The notes: generated from the sequence alone by a model not told the origin. A DNA stretch of 64,000 nt from an uncultured Clostridia bacterium (GCA_947627345.1 CANQVS010000003.1:1-64000); one strand, 5' to 3'. Shown: positions 18,239 to 27,418, numbered from the stretch's first letter. Numbers and translations: made by a program.

Positions 18239-20782
18239 ATGAAGAAAAAAATTCTCGCCGCTGTGCTGTCTTTTGCACTTGCGGTAACAGCGTTTTCTTT
18301 CACACCTGTTGTACAGGCTGTAAACACCGATAAAACGGAAACTTCCGCCGGTACGTTAAGCAGTCCGTCTGACTTTTCGTGGGATAACGCTTCAGTCTAC
18401 TTTTTACTTACAGACCGTTTCTACAACGGTAAAACATCCAACGACCACTCCTACAAGAGAAGTCTTAACCAAAGCGGTCAGGTAGTTAAAGGCAACTCGG
18501 ATTCTGCCGCTTTCCACGGCGGAGATTTTGAGGGAATCACAAAGAAAATTGAAGAAGGCTATTTTGATGATTTAGGTGTAAACGCCCTTTGGATTTCAGC
18601 ACCGTACGAGCAGATACACGGTTACTGCATTGCCGGTACAGGTAAATCAGGCTCTTTCCCCCACTATTCTTACCACGGATATTACGCGCTCGATTTTTCA
18701 CAGCCTGACGCGAACTTCGGTGACGAGAAAGAATTCCAAAAATTGGTTGACACCGCACACTCTCACGGTATCAGAATTGTAATGGATATTGTTATGAATC
18801 ATGTCGGCTATAATACAATTGAGGATATGAATACATACGGTTTCGGTACCCTTAAAAACGGCTGGCAAAACGGCTACTACAACGCAACACTAAACGATTC
18901 AAGCTATCACGAGTTTATCGACTACAATTCAGACAGCAACGCTTGGGCAAAATGGTGGGGAAGCGACTGGCTCAGAGCAGGTCTTGCAGGATATAAGGAA
19001 GGCTCGGGAGATTTGCAGGGTTCTCTTTCATTCCTGCCCGATGTAAAAACGGAAAGCACACAGACAGTCGATATTCCCGCGGTTCTTAAAACAAAATGGA
19101 CAAAGGAAAACACACTTTCCCAAAAGTCCGCTGAGCTTAATAACTATTTCAAAAACAACAATAAGTCAAAAACCGTAAGAAACTATCTTGTATTCTGGCT
19201 TACTCAATGGGTTGAAAAATACGGCGTTGACGGTTTCCGCTGTGATACCGCTAAACACGTTGAACTCGAAAGCTGGAAAGCATTAAAGGAACAGGGCGTT
19301 AAATCGCTTAAAACATGGAGAGCTAATAACCCGTCCAAACCAGGCGCCGACTGGGACGAAGACTTCTGGATGACAGGAGAATGTTTCCCGCACTATTTAA
19401 GCTACGACAGCTTTTATACTTCGGGAGGATTTGATTCTATGATTAACTTCTCCTTTAACAGTGAATCAAAAGCGTTTGATGCAAACGGACAGGGTGTCCC
19501 AGGCTCCGGTTCAATTAATAACACTTATTCCGACTACGCAAAACAGCTTAATACAAATGACAAATATAATGTTTTGACATATCTGTCCTCTCATGACACG
19601 AGCCTCTGCCGTAAGGATATGATTTATCAGGGTTCGGCGTTCCAACTCCTGCCCGGCGCAATTCAGATTTATTACGGTGATGAAAGCAACCGTCCTCTCG
19701 CCGGAGGACTTGCTTCCGGAAAAGACCACAACCTGAGAAGCGATATGAACTGGAACAATATGGATAAAAACCTGCTTGCTCATTGGCAAAAGGTTGGTAA
19801 ATTCCGTTCAAACCATGTAAGTGTAGGCGCAGGCAGTCACACTAATTTAAGCGCGACATCAGGAACCGCGTTCGCGCGTTCATACAGCAAAAACGGAATT
19901 TCCGATAAGGTTGTCGCTTGTATCGGCGCAAGCAAAAACAACAGCGTTACCATTACGCTTAACAATACTTTCCCCGACGGAACAGAGCTTAGAAACGCTT
20001 ATGACGGAACAACGTCTACTGTATCAGGCGGAAAGATTACATTCAACAGCGGCGCAAACGGAACGATTCTTCTTGAAACAACAGGCAATCAGGACGATAC
20101 ACAAGAAACTACGGCAACTACAGCGACTACGGCAAGCACCGCGACTCAAAATACAACCCCGTCACAAGGCACCAGCTCAACGGATATTGCTACTCCTCCT
20201 GTTAACCCTGACGGCTTATACGGCGACGCTAACTGTGATGGAGCAATAAATGTTACAGACGTTACCGTTATTCAGAAGAAAGTGGCTTTAATTAACGATT
20301 TGTCCGAGATAGGTAATATTTTATCTGACGTTGACGGCGACGGTATAGTTAAAATCAAGGACGCAACCTGTATTCAGAAGCATATTGCTAAAATGGACAA
20401 TACATCAAGTGTAGGAAAGCCCTATTATAAGCAACAGCCTACGACGCAAGCCCCAACCCAGATAACGCCGTCCGAACAACCAACTCAGGAAACGACTGAA
20501 TTTGTTACACTGCCCTCAGAGGTTGAAAGCGGAACTGTAGTTTACTTTGAAAATACGGAAAACTGGGCTACTCCTTATATCTACTATTGGACGGGTTCAT
20601 CGGGACCGCTTCCGTGGCCCGGAGTTCCAATGGAGCAGACTTCTGACGGACGCTGGACATTTACAATTCCCGAGGGTTACGATAAATGTATCTTTAACAA
20701 CAATGAAGGTACACAGACAGGAGACCTTGTTCCTCCCTCAAGCGGAATGACATATAACTATTCAAATCAAAGTTGGTCATAA
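18239..20782 (+). CDS. Secreted GH13 amylase with type I dockerin and C-terminal CBM26-like module
   Basis: SD gaaagga before ATG 18239; signal peptide; motifs DIVMNHVG, GFRCDTAKH, MTGECF, YLSSHD; dockerin DANCDGAINVTDVTVIQKK...DVDGDGIVKIKDATCIQKH; C-terminal YIYYWTGSSGPLPWPGVPME. Confidence 0.93.
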   Translation: MKKKILAAVLSFALAVTAFSFTPVVQAVNTDKTETSAGTLSSPSDFSWDNASVYFLLTDRFYNGKTSNDHSYKRSLNQSGQVVKGNSDSAAFHGGDFEGITKKIEEGYFDDLGVNALWISAPYEQIHGYCIAGTGKSGSFPHYSYHGYYALDFSQPDANFGDEKEFQKLVDTAHSHGIRIVMDIVMNHVGYNTIEDMNTYGFGTLKNGWQNGYYNATLNDSSYHEFIDYNSDSNAWAKWWGSDWLRAGLAGYKEGSGDLQGSLSFLPDVKTESTQTVDIPAVLKTKWTKENTLSQKSAELNNYFKNNNKSKTVRNYLVFWLTQWVEKYGVDGFRCDTAKHVELESWKALKEQGVKSLKTWRANNPSKPGADWDEDFWMTGECFPHYLSYDSFYTSGGFDSMINFSFNSESKAFDANGQGVPGSGSINNTYSDYAKQLNTNDKYNVLTYLSSHDTSLCRKDMIYQGSAFQLLPGAIQIYYGDESNRPLAGGLASGKDHNLRSDMNWNNMDKNLLAHWQKVGKFRSNHVSVGAGSHTNLSATSGTAFARSYSKNGISDKVVACIGASKNNSVTITLNNTFPDGTELRNAYDGTTSTVSGGKITFNSGANGTILLETTGNQDDTQETTATTATTASTATQNTTPSQGTSSTDIATPPVNPDGLYGDANCDGAINVTDVTVIQKKVALINDLSEIGNILSDVDGDGIVKIKDATCIQKHIAKMDNTSSVGKPYYKQQPTTQAPTQITPSEQPTQETTEFVTLPSEVESGTVVYFENTENWATPYIYYWTGSSGPLPWPGVPMEQTSDGRWTFTIPEGYDKCIFNNNEGTQTGDLVPPSSGMTYNYSNQSWS

Positions 20783-20791
20783 ATAACAAAA

Positions 20792-20826
20792 AATAATGAC
20801 GGATACAATAATCCGTCATTATTTTT
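20792..20826 (+). terminator. Rho-independent terminator after the amylase
   Basis: AATAATGACGGAT acaata ATCCGTCATTATT TTTTT. Confidence 0.85.
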
Positions 20827-20905
20827 TTGAATTGACAAATAATACAAATGGTATATAATAGTAGTGTTAAAATAATGTATAAAAATTTACATTTTTCCTT
20901 AGAAT

Positions 20906-21754
20906 TTGTTATTAGAGGGGGCGAGGATAATAGTTTTTTTAAAAAATATTATCGATGAACACAAGGACTTTGGTAAGCAGATTTTTGTTCTTGCAAAAAT
21001 GGAGCTTATTAAAACATATAAGGGTGCTGCTATAGGCCCGCTATGGGCAGTAGTTAAACCTGCATTTACACTTTTCGTGTATTGGTTTGCATTCACAATA
21101 GGCATTAAAAAGCTCGGGCATGTTGACGTTTTCATACACGGCCAAACTCTTTCCTTTGACCGATTTTTATTTATGCTTGTCGGATTTATCCCTTGGTTTT
21201 TCATTTCGGAAAGTATAACTAAAGGCGCAAGAGAAATACGTCTTAACAGGCAGTTTGTTACAAAAATCAACTTTCCTGTTTCAACTATTATGACATTTAC
21301 CGCTATTGCCCGTTTATATGTTCACCTCGTACTTTCTCTTATAATGTTTATTATCGTTGCGTTTATGTGGGGGACAAGCTGGTATAATCTCCAAATTTTC
21401 TTTTATATGCCTCTTATGTTCCTGTTTTTTGTATTCCTCTCCTGGAGTACGGCTCCGATGTGCGCATTCAGCCGTGACCTTGAAAATGCTATTGTTTCGA
21501 TTATGTCGGGAATATTCTGGCTTACAGGTGTAATTTATAACACCTATGACCTTCCGAAACCGCTTGATACCATTATGCTTTTTAACCCGATTAACTTTTT
21601 TGTAAACGGCTACAGAAACTCTTTCCTGTACAATAGATTCTTCTTTGAATTTAAAACGGAATTTGTAATATTCCTTGTAGAATTTATAGCTTTGTTCTTC
21701 CTCGGCGTTTTCAACTACAACCGACTTAGAAAGAAGATTCCGGACGTACTATAA
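20906..21754 (+). CDS. ABC-2 type polysaccharide/teichoic-acid export permease
   Basis: KMELIKTYKGAAIGPLWAVVKPAFTLFVYWFAFTIG (TagG/Wzm-like). Start codon uncertain. Confidence 0.85.
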   Translation: MLLEGARIIVFLKNIIDEHKDFGKQIFVLAKMELIKTYKGAAIGPLWAVVKPAFTLFVYWFAFTIGIKKLGHVDVFIHGQTLSFDRFLFMLVGFIPWFFISESITKGAREIRLNRQFVTKINFPVSTIMTFTAIARLYVHLVLSLIMFIIVAFMWGTSWYNLQIFFYMPLMFLFFVFLSWSTAPMCAFSRDLENAIVSIMSGIFWLTGVIYNTYDLPKPLDTIMLFNPINFFVNGYRNSFLYNRFFFEFKTEFVIFLVEFIALFFLGVFNYNRLRKKIPDVL

Positions 21755-21765
21755 GGAGATTAAAT

Positions 21766-22740
21766 ATGAGTGAATTTTTTGAGAATATGAACCGCGCTCA
21801 AATTGATAAGGACTCCGAGCCGGTTATAAAATTTGAGAATGTATGTAAAACCTACACTCTCTATAGAAGTGACCAAGAACGCTTTCGCGCGCTCTTCGTA
21901 AAGCCCAGAAATCCTATTCTTCATAAGGCTCTGGATCATGTAAGTTTTGAAGTCCGCAAGGGCGAGTCTGTCGGAATTATGGGCGATAACGGTTGCGGAA
22001 AATCTACTCTTCTAAAAACTGTTACAGGCGTAACATTTCCCGACGAAGGTGACGTTACCGTTCATGGAATGGTTGCCGCTCTTTTGGAACTCACTTCGGG
22101 ATTTTCAATCGAAATGACAGGCAGAGAGAACATCTACCTCAAAGGATATATCCTCGGTCTGAAAGATGAAGAAATCAAGGTTATTGAGGAAAATGTTGTG
22201 GACTTTGCAGAGCTTGGAGATTATATAGACCAGCCTGTCAGGACCTATTCAAGCGGTATGAAAATGCGTTTAGGATTTGCTATAAACGTAAACATTTCTC
22301 CTGATATACTCGTTGTCGACGAGGCGTTGGCTGTCGGAGATGCCGCGTTTAAGGCTAAATGTAAAAATAAAATCCGTGAAATTATTGAAACAGGTGTAAC
22401 CGTACTTTATGTAAGCCATAATGCGTCTTCCGTTGAGGAAATCTGCGAACGTTCAATTTATATGAGAAAGGGTCAAATCATTTTTGACGGTCCTACTCAC
22501 GAAACTCAGCTTGTCTATCTGGTAGATAAACGGCAGATGCAAATTGAAAAGCGCAAAAAACGCATAGAAAAACTTGAAAACCTTGTTGCAACTTCCAATA
22601 ATGAGGAGGACATAAAGGCGGCGCAGACCGTTCTCCCTAAGCATAAAGCATATCTTGAAAGATATGAAATGGAACTTGCTCAATTTGAGCAAGAGCTTAA
22701 AGAGTACCGCGCAGAGCATTACGAAACCGTAAATCAGTAA
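21766..22740 (+). CDS. ABC-type polysaccharide export ATPase with C-terminal coiled coil
   Basis: Walker A GDNGCGKST, YSSGMKMRLGFAI signature, TagH/Wzt-like; C-terminal charged heptad region from VDKRQMQIEKRKK. Confidence 0.88.
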   Translation: MSEFFENMNRAQIDKDSEPVIKFENVCKTYTLYRSDQERFRALFVKPRNPILHKALDHVSFEVRKGESVGIMGDNGCGKSTLLKTVTGVTFPDEGDVTVHGMVAALLELTSGFSIEMTGRENIYLKGYILGLKDEEIKVIEENVVDFAELGDYIDQPVRTYSSGMKMRLGFAINVNISPDILVVDEALAVGDAAFKAKCKNKIREIIETGVTVLYVSHNASSVEEICERSIYMRKGQIIFDGPTHETQLVYLVDKRQMQIEKRKKRIEKLENLVATSNNEEDIKAAQTVLPKHKAYLERYEMELAQFEQELKEYRAEHYETVNQ

Positions 22741-22746
22741 TTTAAT

Positions 22747-22773
22747 TATGCCGGCATATAACGCCGGCATATG
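22747..22773. terminator. Intergenic hairpin
   Basis: TATGCCGGC atataac GCCGGCATA perfect 9-bp inverted repeat. Confidence 0.45.
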
Positions 22774-22793
22774 TTGTATGACAGGAGTTTGGT

Positions 22794-23810
22794 ATGGAAT
22801 ACGAAGTAAAAAAGCTGCTGAAGCCTAACCTTTACAACGATATTGAAACAATTGCAAAAAATGAGAACGATTTTTCTCCTTTTAAAAACAAGACCATTCT
22901 TATAATCGGGGCGGGAGAACTTCTTGGATTTTATTTTTCGTGCGCCTTTCTTGTCAGCAACGATATTAACTCCACCAATGTAAAAATTATTGCGGTGGAT
23001 AAAAGCGACGAGATTTTTAAGCAGTACGGAAAACTTACTTACAGAAACGATATTGAATTTGTTGTAAGCGAAAATTACTCAAACCTTGCCACTATATCTG
23101 CGGATTTTGTTATCCATACCAAAAAGCCTAAAAACGATAATGAAATAACCAATATTTTAGGACTTATAAAAAATAACAAATCATCGGCAGTTATATGCTC
23201 CTGCTCGGATATTTACGGCGATGTGTTTAACGGCAGAGATACAATTTGTGAAACCGATATGGGATATTGCAACTGCTATAATTCCGAGTACAGAGATATT
23301 CAGGCGCAAAGAATTTTTGAAAGCACGGCGCTCATTCTTGCAAAGGAACATCAACTTGACATCAAGCTTGCGCATATGTGCAGAATTTTCGGCTACAGTG
23401 GTTTTTCTGAAAACGACAGATGTGAAAAGATATTTTCAGATGTTACCAACAAGCACAATATTGTCATAGAGCAAGGTGATAATATTGTCGAAAGCTATAT
23501 TTATGTAACAGACGCCGTAACTGCCCTTCTTAAAATTTTAATCAGCGGAAAAAACGCTGAAATATATAACGTTTCGTCAGGAATTGTCGCAAGCAACCAC
23601 ATAATAGCGCAATATTGCGTTAAAATGTTTTCTGACTTAGCGATTAAAATTGTATATAAAAACAAACTAAAAACTCTCTCACCTATGGCTTCGACCTTAA
23701 AAATTCTTGAGAATGAAAAGCTTAAATCAATAGGCTTTGAGCCAAAGGTAGATTTACAAAACGGAATTGTAAAGAGCGTAAAAGTTCTTTTAGAAGAAAA
23801 GAGCAAATGA
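22794..23810 (+). CDS. NAD-dependent epimerase/dehydratase (SDR)-like protein, degenerate motifs
   Basis: TILIIGAGELLGFYF Rossmann-like start; SDR-like layout; no clear YxxxK. Confidence 0.7.
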   Translation: MEYEVKKLLKPNLYNDIETIAKNENDFSPFKNKTILIIGAGELLGFYFSCAFLVSNDINSTNVKIIAVDKSDEIFKQYGKLTYRNDIEFVVSENYSNLATISADFVIHTKKPKNDNEITNILGLIKNNKSSAVICSCSDIYGDVFNGRDTICETDMGYCNCYNSEYRDIQAQRIFESTALILAKEHQLDIKLAHMCRIFGYSGFSENDRCEKIFSDVTNKHNIVIEQGDNIVESYIYVTDAVTALLKILISGKNAEIYNVSSGIVASNHIIAQYCVKMFSDLAIKIVYKNKLKTLSPMASTLKILENEKLKSIGFEPKVDLQNGIVKSVKVLLEEKSK

Positions 23811-23820
23811 GGTGAGCGAA

Positions 23821-25701
23821 ATGTTAATGAAAGATATTCTTAATGTGTTTCAGTTTGACTGGGCTATGAGCCCCGCTATTGCGGAATCTAAACCCGATAA
23901 ATTAAAAAATAAATCAATACTCATCTCAGGACACGAAACCGCTCTGGCTCTCGCTTATACAATACAATGTCTTAACGATAAGCTTAACCTCGGCGCAAAA
24001 ATTTTCTTATGCTCACAGGAAGAAAATTTTGAGCAGAAAATTATCCCCGACGCGCTCGAACGCGGAGATTTGATTTACAATAGCACAGAACATATCGACG
24101 ATATAAAACAAAAGATTGATATCGTTATCCACACAGGGCTTTGCGGTACAGAAATAAAAGGCAATTTTGAAGAATACAGAGCAGAAACACGAGCGCTGAA
24201 TTTGGTAATAGACCTTGCCCAAGGCAGAAAGGCAGAAAAAATAATTCTCCTCTCCGACAGCAGAGTTTACGGCAAAGGCGAAAATAAATACCGCGCTTTT
24301 GCCGAAACAGAATTGGGATACGCAGGTATAGACGATTTCGGCGTACAACTTTTAAGAAATATTGAAAGCACTTTTTCTCTAAGAACTAATAACATAAATG
24401 GCGCAACACTTAGAACCGGCGTAATTTTAGGAGCGGGAAGCGGAATTTACAACGGACTTGAAGATATCTTTAAGTCAATTGCCAAGGGAAAAGAAACAGA
24501 CCTTTACAGTACCGAAAATAAAATATCGTTTATTTATATGAGCGATGTTTTCAAAGCGCTTTACTACCTGATTGATAAAAAATTAAACGGAGTATATAAT
24601 GTTTCAGGTGTTGATTCAATCGCCTCTACAGGAACCGTTTCAGCCATGCTCCACGATATTTTCGGAAATGATGTAAAAATAAAAATGCTTGACAGCGGAA
24701 ACTTTGAAGGCAACGAACTAAACTGCGGAAAGATAGCCTTTTCGGGTTTTTATCCGACAATTGATTTAAAAACCGCGCTTGAACTAAGCGTTATCAGTTA
24801 CAAGGGTGAAATTGCCGACAACTTCCGCTTTGAAAACGAGCATTATGGACGGCTTGACGCGATACAGGAGGTACTTATGGCATATCTCCTTGAAGTGGAT
24901 AGAATATGTAAAAAACATAATATTAAGTGGTATTTGGGCGGAGGAACACTTTTAGGCGCCGCAAGACACCGGGGATTTATACCTTGGGACGACGATGTTG
25001 ATATTATGATGTTGAGAAAGGATTACGATAAATTTTTGGAGGTCGCGCCGGACGAACTTCCTGACGGTATGATACTTCAAGACCCTAAAAAAGATAAAAC
25101 CTATAACTACTGTTACGCAAAATTAAGGATTACCGATACCGTTTTCGCGACCGACTTTTCAAAAAATCATAAAGGAATGAACAACGGGTTTGCCTTTGAT
25201 ATTTTCTGCCACGATAAGACTGCAAACTCAAAACTCGGACAAAAGATACACAGTCAGCTCACTTTGTTCTGGCTTGCAATGGTATTTAATAAATGGAACC
25301 ACAGAAGAGTCTACAATGGAAGAAAAATCCAGTCTGCCATAAGTAATTTTTTTAAAAATATCTTTCCCCTGCGCTTTTCAACAAGAATGTTGCTGTTTAC
25401 GCTTGAGATGTTTAAACACAAGAAAAACGCAAAATATCTTTACGATGGAATGGGCAAAAGCGTTCATAAAGGCGGATTTGACAAAACTTTTCTTGATGAT
25501 GAAATTCGTCTTGACTTTAACGGATATAAAATGCCTGTCCCTGCAAAATACAAGGAATATTTGACAAATCATTACGGCGACTATATGGAACTTGCACCGC
25601 TTAGCACAAGATTAATGGGACACGAAATAACTTTGAGCGACCTTAATAAATACGCAGGTTTTCAAATTTCTAATAAAGAAATAAGAGCCAAAGGATTTTA
25701 A
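23821..25701 (+). CDS. Fusion of SDR-like domain with LicD-family nucleotidyl/phosphocholine transferase domain
   Basis: C-terminal half KWYLGGGTLLGAARHRGFIPWDDDVDIMMLRKDYDKF is LicD. N-terminal half is SDR-like (RVYGKGENKYRAFAETELGY, GATLRTGVILGAGSG). Confidence 0.88.
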   Translation: MLMKDILNVFQFDWAMSPAIAESKPDKLKNKSILISGHETALALAYTIQCLNDKLNLGAKIFLCSQEENFEQKIIPDALERGDLIYNSTEHIDDIKQKIDIVIHTGLCGTEIKGNFEEYRAETRALNLVIDLAQGRKAEKIILLSDSRVYGKGENKYRAFAETELGYAGIDDFGVQLLRNIESTFSLRTNNINGATLRTGVILGAGSGIYNGLEDIFKSIAKGKETDLYSTENKISFIYMSDVFKALYYLIDKKLNGVYNVSGVDSIASTGTVSAMLHDIFGNDVKIKMLDSGNFEGNELNCGKIAFSGFYPTIDLKTALELSVISYKGEIADNFRFENEHYGRLDAIQEVLMAYLLEVDRICKKHNIKWYLGGGTLLGAARHRGFIPWDDDVDIMMLRKDYDKFLEVAPDELPDGMILQDPKKDKTYNYCYAKLRITDTVFATDFSKNHKGMNNGFAFDIFCHDKTANSKLGQKIHSQLTLFWLAMVFNKWNHRRVYNGRKIQSAISNFFKNIFPLRFSTRMLLFTLEMFKHKKNAKYLYDGMGKSVHKGGFDKTFLDDEIRLDFNGYKMPVPAKYKEYLTNHYGDYMELAPLSTRLMGHEITLSDLNKYAGFQISNKEIRAKGF

Positions 25702-25732
25702 TCAAAAAAGTTTTAAATAATGAAACTGCAAA

Positions 25733-25761
25733 TTGACAACTCATCCATTATTTGATATAAT
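25733..25761 (+). promoter_or_regulatory. Perfect SigA consensus promoter TTGACA - 17 nt - TATAAT
   Basis: Exact -35 and -10 hexamers with 17-nt spacing, 17 nt upstream of the first tRNA-like unit. Confidence 0.85.
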
Positions 25762-25778
25762 GGGTGAGTTGAAAATAA

Positions 25779-25933
25779 GCAGATATAGTGGAATTGACAT
25801 CTCAAAACACATTAGTTTAAAAAAAGATTTTAACAGTTTTCTGGTGAAATATACGCAGATTAAGATGAGCAGTAAATTTTAGTTGAAATTAGTCTCTGCT
25901 TCGGTAAACTCAGAAAAAGACTTAACCTAATAT
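25779..25933 (+). repeat. Degenerate tRNA-Leu 5'-half-derived unit A (155 bp)
   Basis: GCAGATATAGTGGAATTGACATCT matches GCGGATATGGCGGAATTGGCAGAC with substitutions; the tail aligns with unit B (CAG-TTTTCTG...ATATACGCAGATTAAGAT). Confidence 0.55.
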
Positions 25934-26093
25934 GCGGATATGGCGGAATTGGCAGACGCGCATGGTTCAGGCCACGCCACGTCTGTGTAAATTAACTTCT
26001 TACAGATTTTTCTGTTAAGATATATGTGGATTAGGATATACTCCCCACCTCGGTTGCTCCACCGTGTAAAAATTAGGAGCAAAAATTAAACAT
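25934..26093 (+). pseudogene. Truncated tRNA-Leu copy (unit B): 38 nt identical to tRNA-Leu(CAG), then unrelated tail
   Basis: GCGGATATGGCGGAATTGGCAGACGCGCATGGTTCAGG is identical to the functional gene at 26094, then diverges. Confidence 0.85.
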
Positions 26094-26180
26094 GCGGATA
26101 TGGCGGAATTGGCAGACGCGCATGGTTCAGGTCCATGTGAAAGCAATTTCATGCAGGTTCAAGTCCTGTTATCCGCACCA
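26094..26180 (+). tRNA. tRNA-Leu(CAG)
   Basis: GCGGATATGGCGGAATTGGCAGACGCGCATGG TTCAGGT CCATG...GGTTCAAGTCCTGTTATCCGCACCA. Confidence 0.93.
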
Positions 26181-26191
26181 TAATATGTAAC

Positions 26192-26233
26192 GAACAATCC
26201 CGACAGTCTTCTTAGGCGCAATCGGGATTGTTC
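26192..26233 (+). terminator. Hairpin terminator after tRNA-Leu
   Basis: GAACAATCCCGA ... TCGGGATTGTTC. Confidence 0.7.
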
Positions 26234-26272
26234 ACTTTCTTAATCGGGATAAAAAGGTATAAAAAGAAGCAT

Positions 26273-26305
26273 ATAACTAACACATAACTAACACGCAACT
26301 AACAA
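26273..26305. repeat. Three tandem 11-nt repeats
   Basis: ATAACTAACAC ATAACTAACAC GCAACTAACAA. Confidence 0.7.
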
Positions 26306-26580
26306 AGCCCCGTCAGTTGACGAGGTTTGTATTTTACTTTTTGATATATTTTTCAATCTTATTTTGTGGGCGGTTGTTAGCCGCCCTCAGCTTTGCTATT
26401 CTAATATTTAACTGTTGTGATTTTATCATAATTACTATTCCAGCGGCTGTGATAATTCGTTGTAATAGTGCGGTTGTCGTAATCCTGCCAAACTTCCATT
26501 AAATTTCATTGTTCACTGTATTTTTTATTTTTCTTGTCAAGTGAAAAGAATACTTGCAAAATACATTCTGTGCACCAATA

Positions 26581-26618
26581 TAAAAGCTCATAACGGATTT
26601 ATCCGTTATGGGCTTTTA
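26581..26618. terminator. Long near-perfect hairpin
   Basis: TAAAAGCTCATAACGGAT tt ATCCGTTATGGGCTTTTA (one T.G wobble). Confidence 0.55.
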
Positions 26619-26785
26619 TACATTTTACTACGGTTACAGAGGACTTGAGCCGACCGTTTAGAAAATCGTTCTGCGGACGATTTTATGGAGGAGCGCTTAT
26701 GAATGTTTTAACTTTTCTACACGTCCTAATAATCAAGGAACCAGTCTTGCTAATATGAACATATGTTATCCCCACCCAAAAATAC

Positions 26786-26814
26786 AAGGTATCCTTTTTG
26801 GATACCTTTTTTAT
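26786..26814 (+). terminator. Rho-independent terminator
   Basis: AAGGTATCC ttttt GGATACCTTTTTT. Confidence 0.65.
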
Positions 26815-26873
26815 GCTATAAAAGCTTTTATGCTATGTTCAGGGAACAAATTTCAGTCTTCATATCAGCCTCC

Positions 26874-27353
26874 TCAAAGCGAAGACAGATAGTCCCTGAT
26901 TGCCCCGACAACTCTCTCCTTTTGAGAGTGATACTCGGAAAAGCTGTGGATGCGGGCTAATTTTATTTTTTCACCAAGACTGTCGCCCTCGCCGCACATA
27001 ATCACAAAATTTTGCTTTGAAAAAGTCTTGGCAATTTCGAGTTGATGGTCATCTATATGCTCACCGAATTTTTTTAACCTCGGAACTACAATTACGGGCT
27101 TTTTTTCCTTTACTCCCGCGATAATTGTAGCTACACCGCTGTGAGTTATTAACAAATCGCAATTCTTTATGCAGTTTTTAAATTCGCTTTCATTTAAAAA
27201 CTCTCCCGAATCAAAGTTATGAGGCTTATAGTCGCTATGACCTATCTGGGCAAAGATTTTCTCGCCCTTAAGCTCGTCTACGGCAAGCTCGTCCATTTCT
27301 CTGAGTAATCTATTAAACTGAAATTTTTGTGTACCAACCGATACAAATATCAT
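26874..27353 (-). CDS. PssE/Alg13-like glycosyltransferase subunit
   Basis: MIFVSVGTQKFQFNRLLREMD...ITHSGVATIIAGVKEKKPVIVVPR...EHIDDHQLEIA. Confidence 0.85.
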   Translation of the reverse strand: MIFVSVGTQKFQFNRLLREMDELAVDELKGEKIFAQIGHSDYKPHNFDSGEFLNESEFKNCIKNCDLLITHSGVATIIAGVKEKKPVIVVPRLKKFGEHIDDHQLEIAKTFSKQNFVIMCGEGDSLGEKIKLARIHSFSEYHSQKERVVGAIRDYLSSL

Positions 27354-27418
27354 AGAATTCTCCACCCACAAATCTTATTTCTCAAAAGCCTTGCCATTAG
27401 CAAGTAAGAGCTCAAATA

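Noticed and set aside
26317-26502. 61-aa ORF downstream of tRNA-Leu
   Set aside because: Low-complexity hydrophobic translation across hairpins; no SD or conserved motif.
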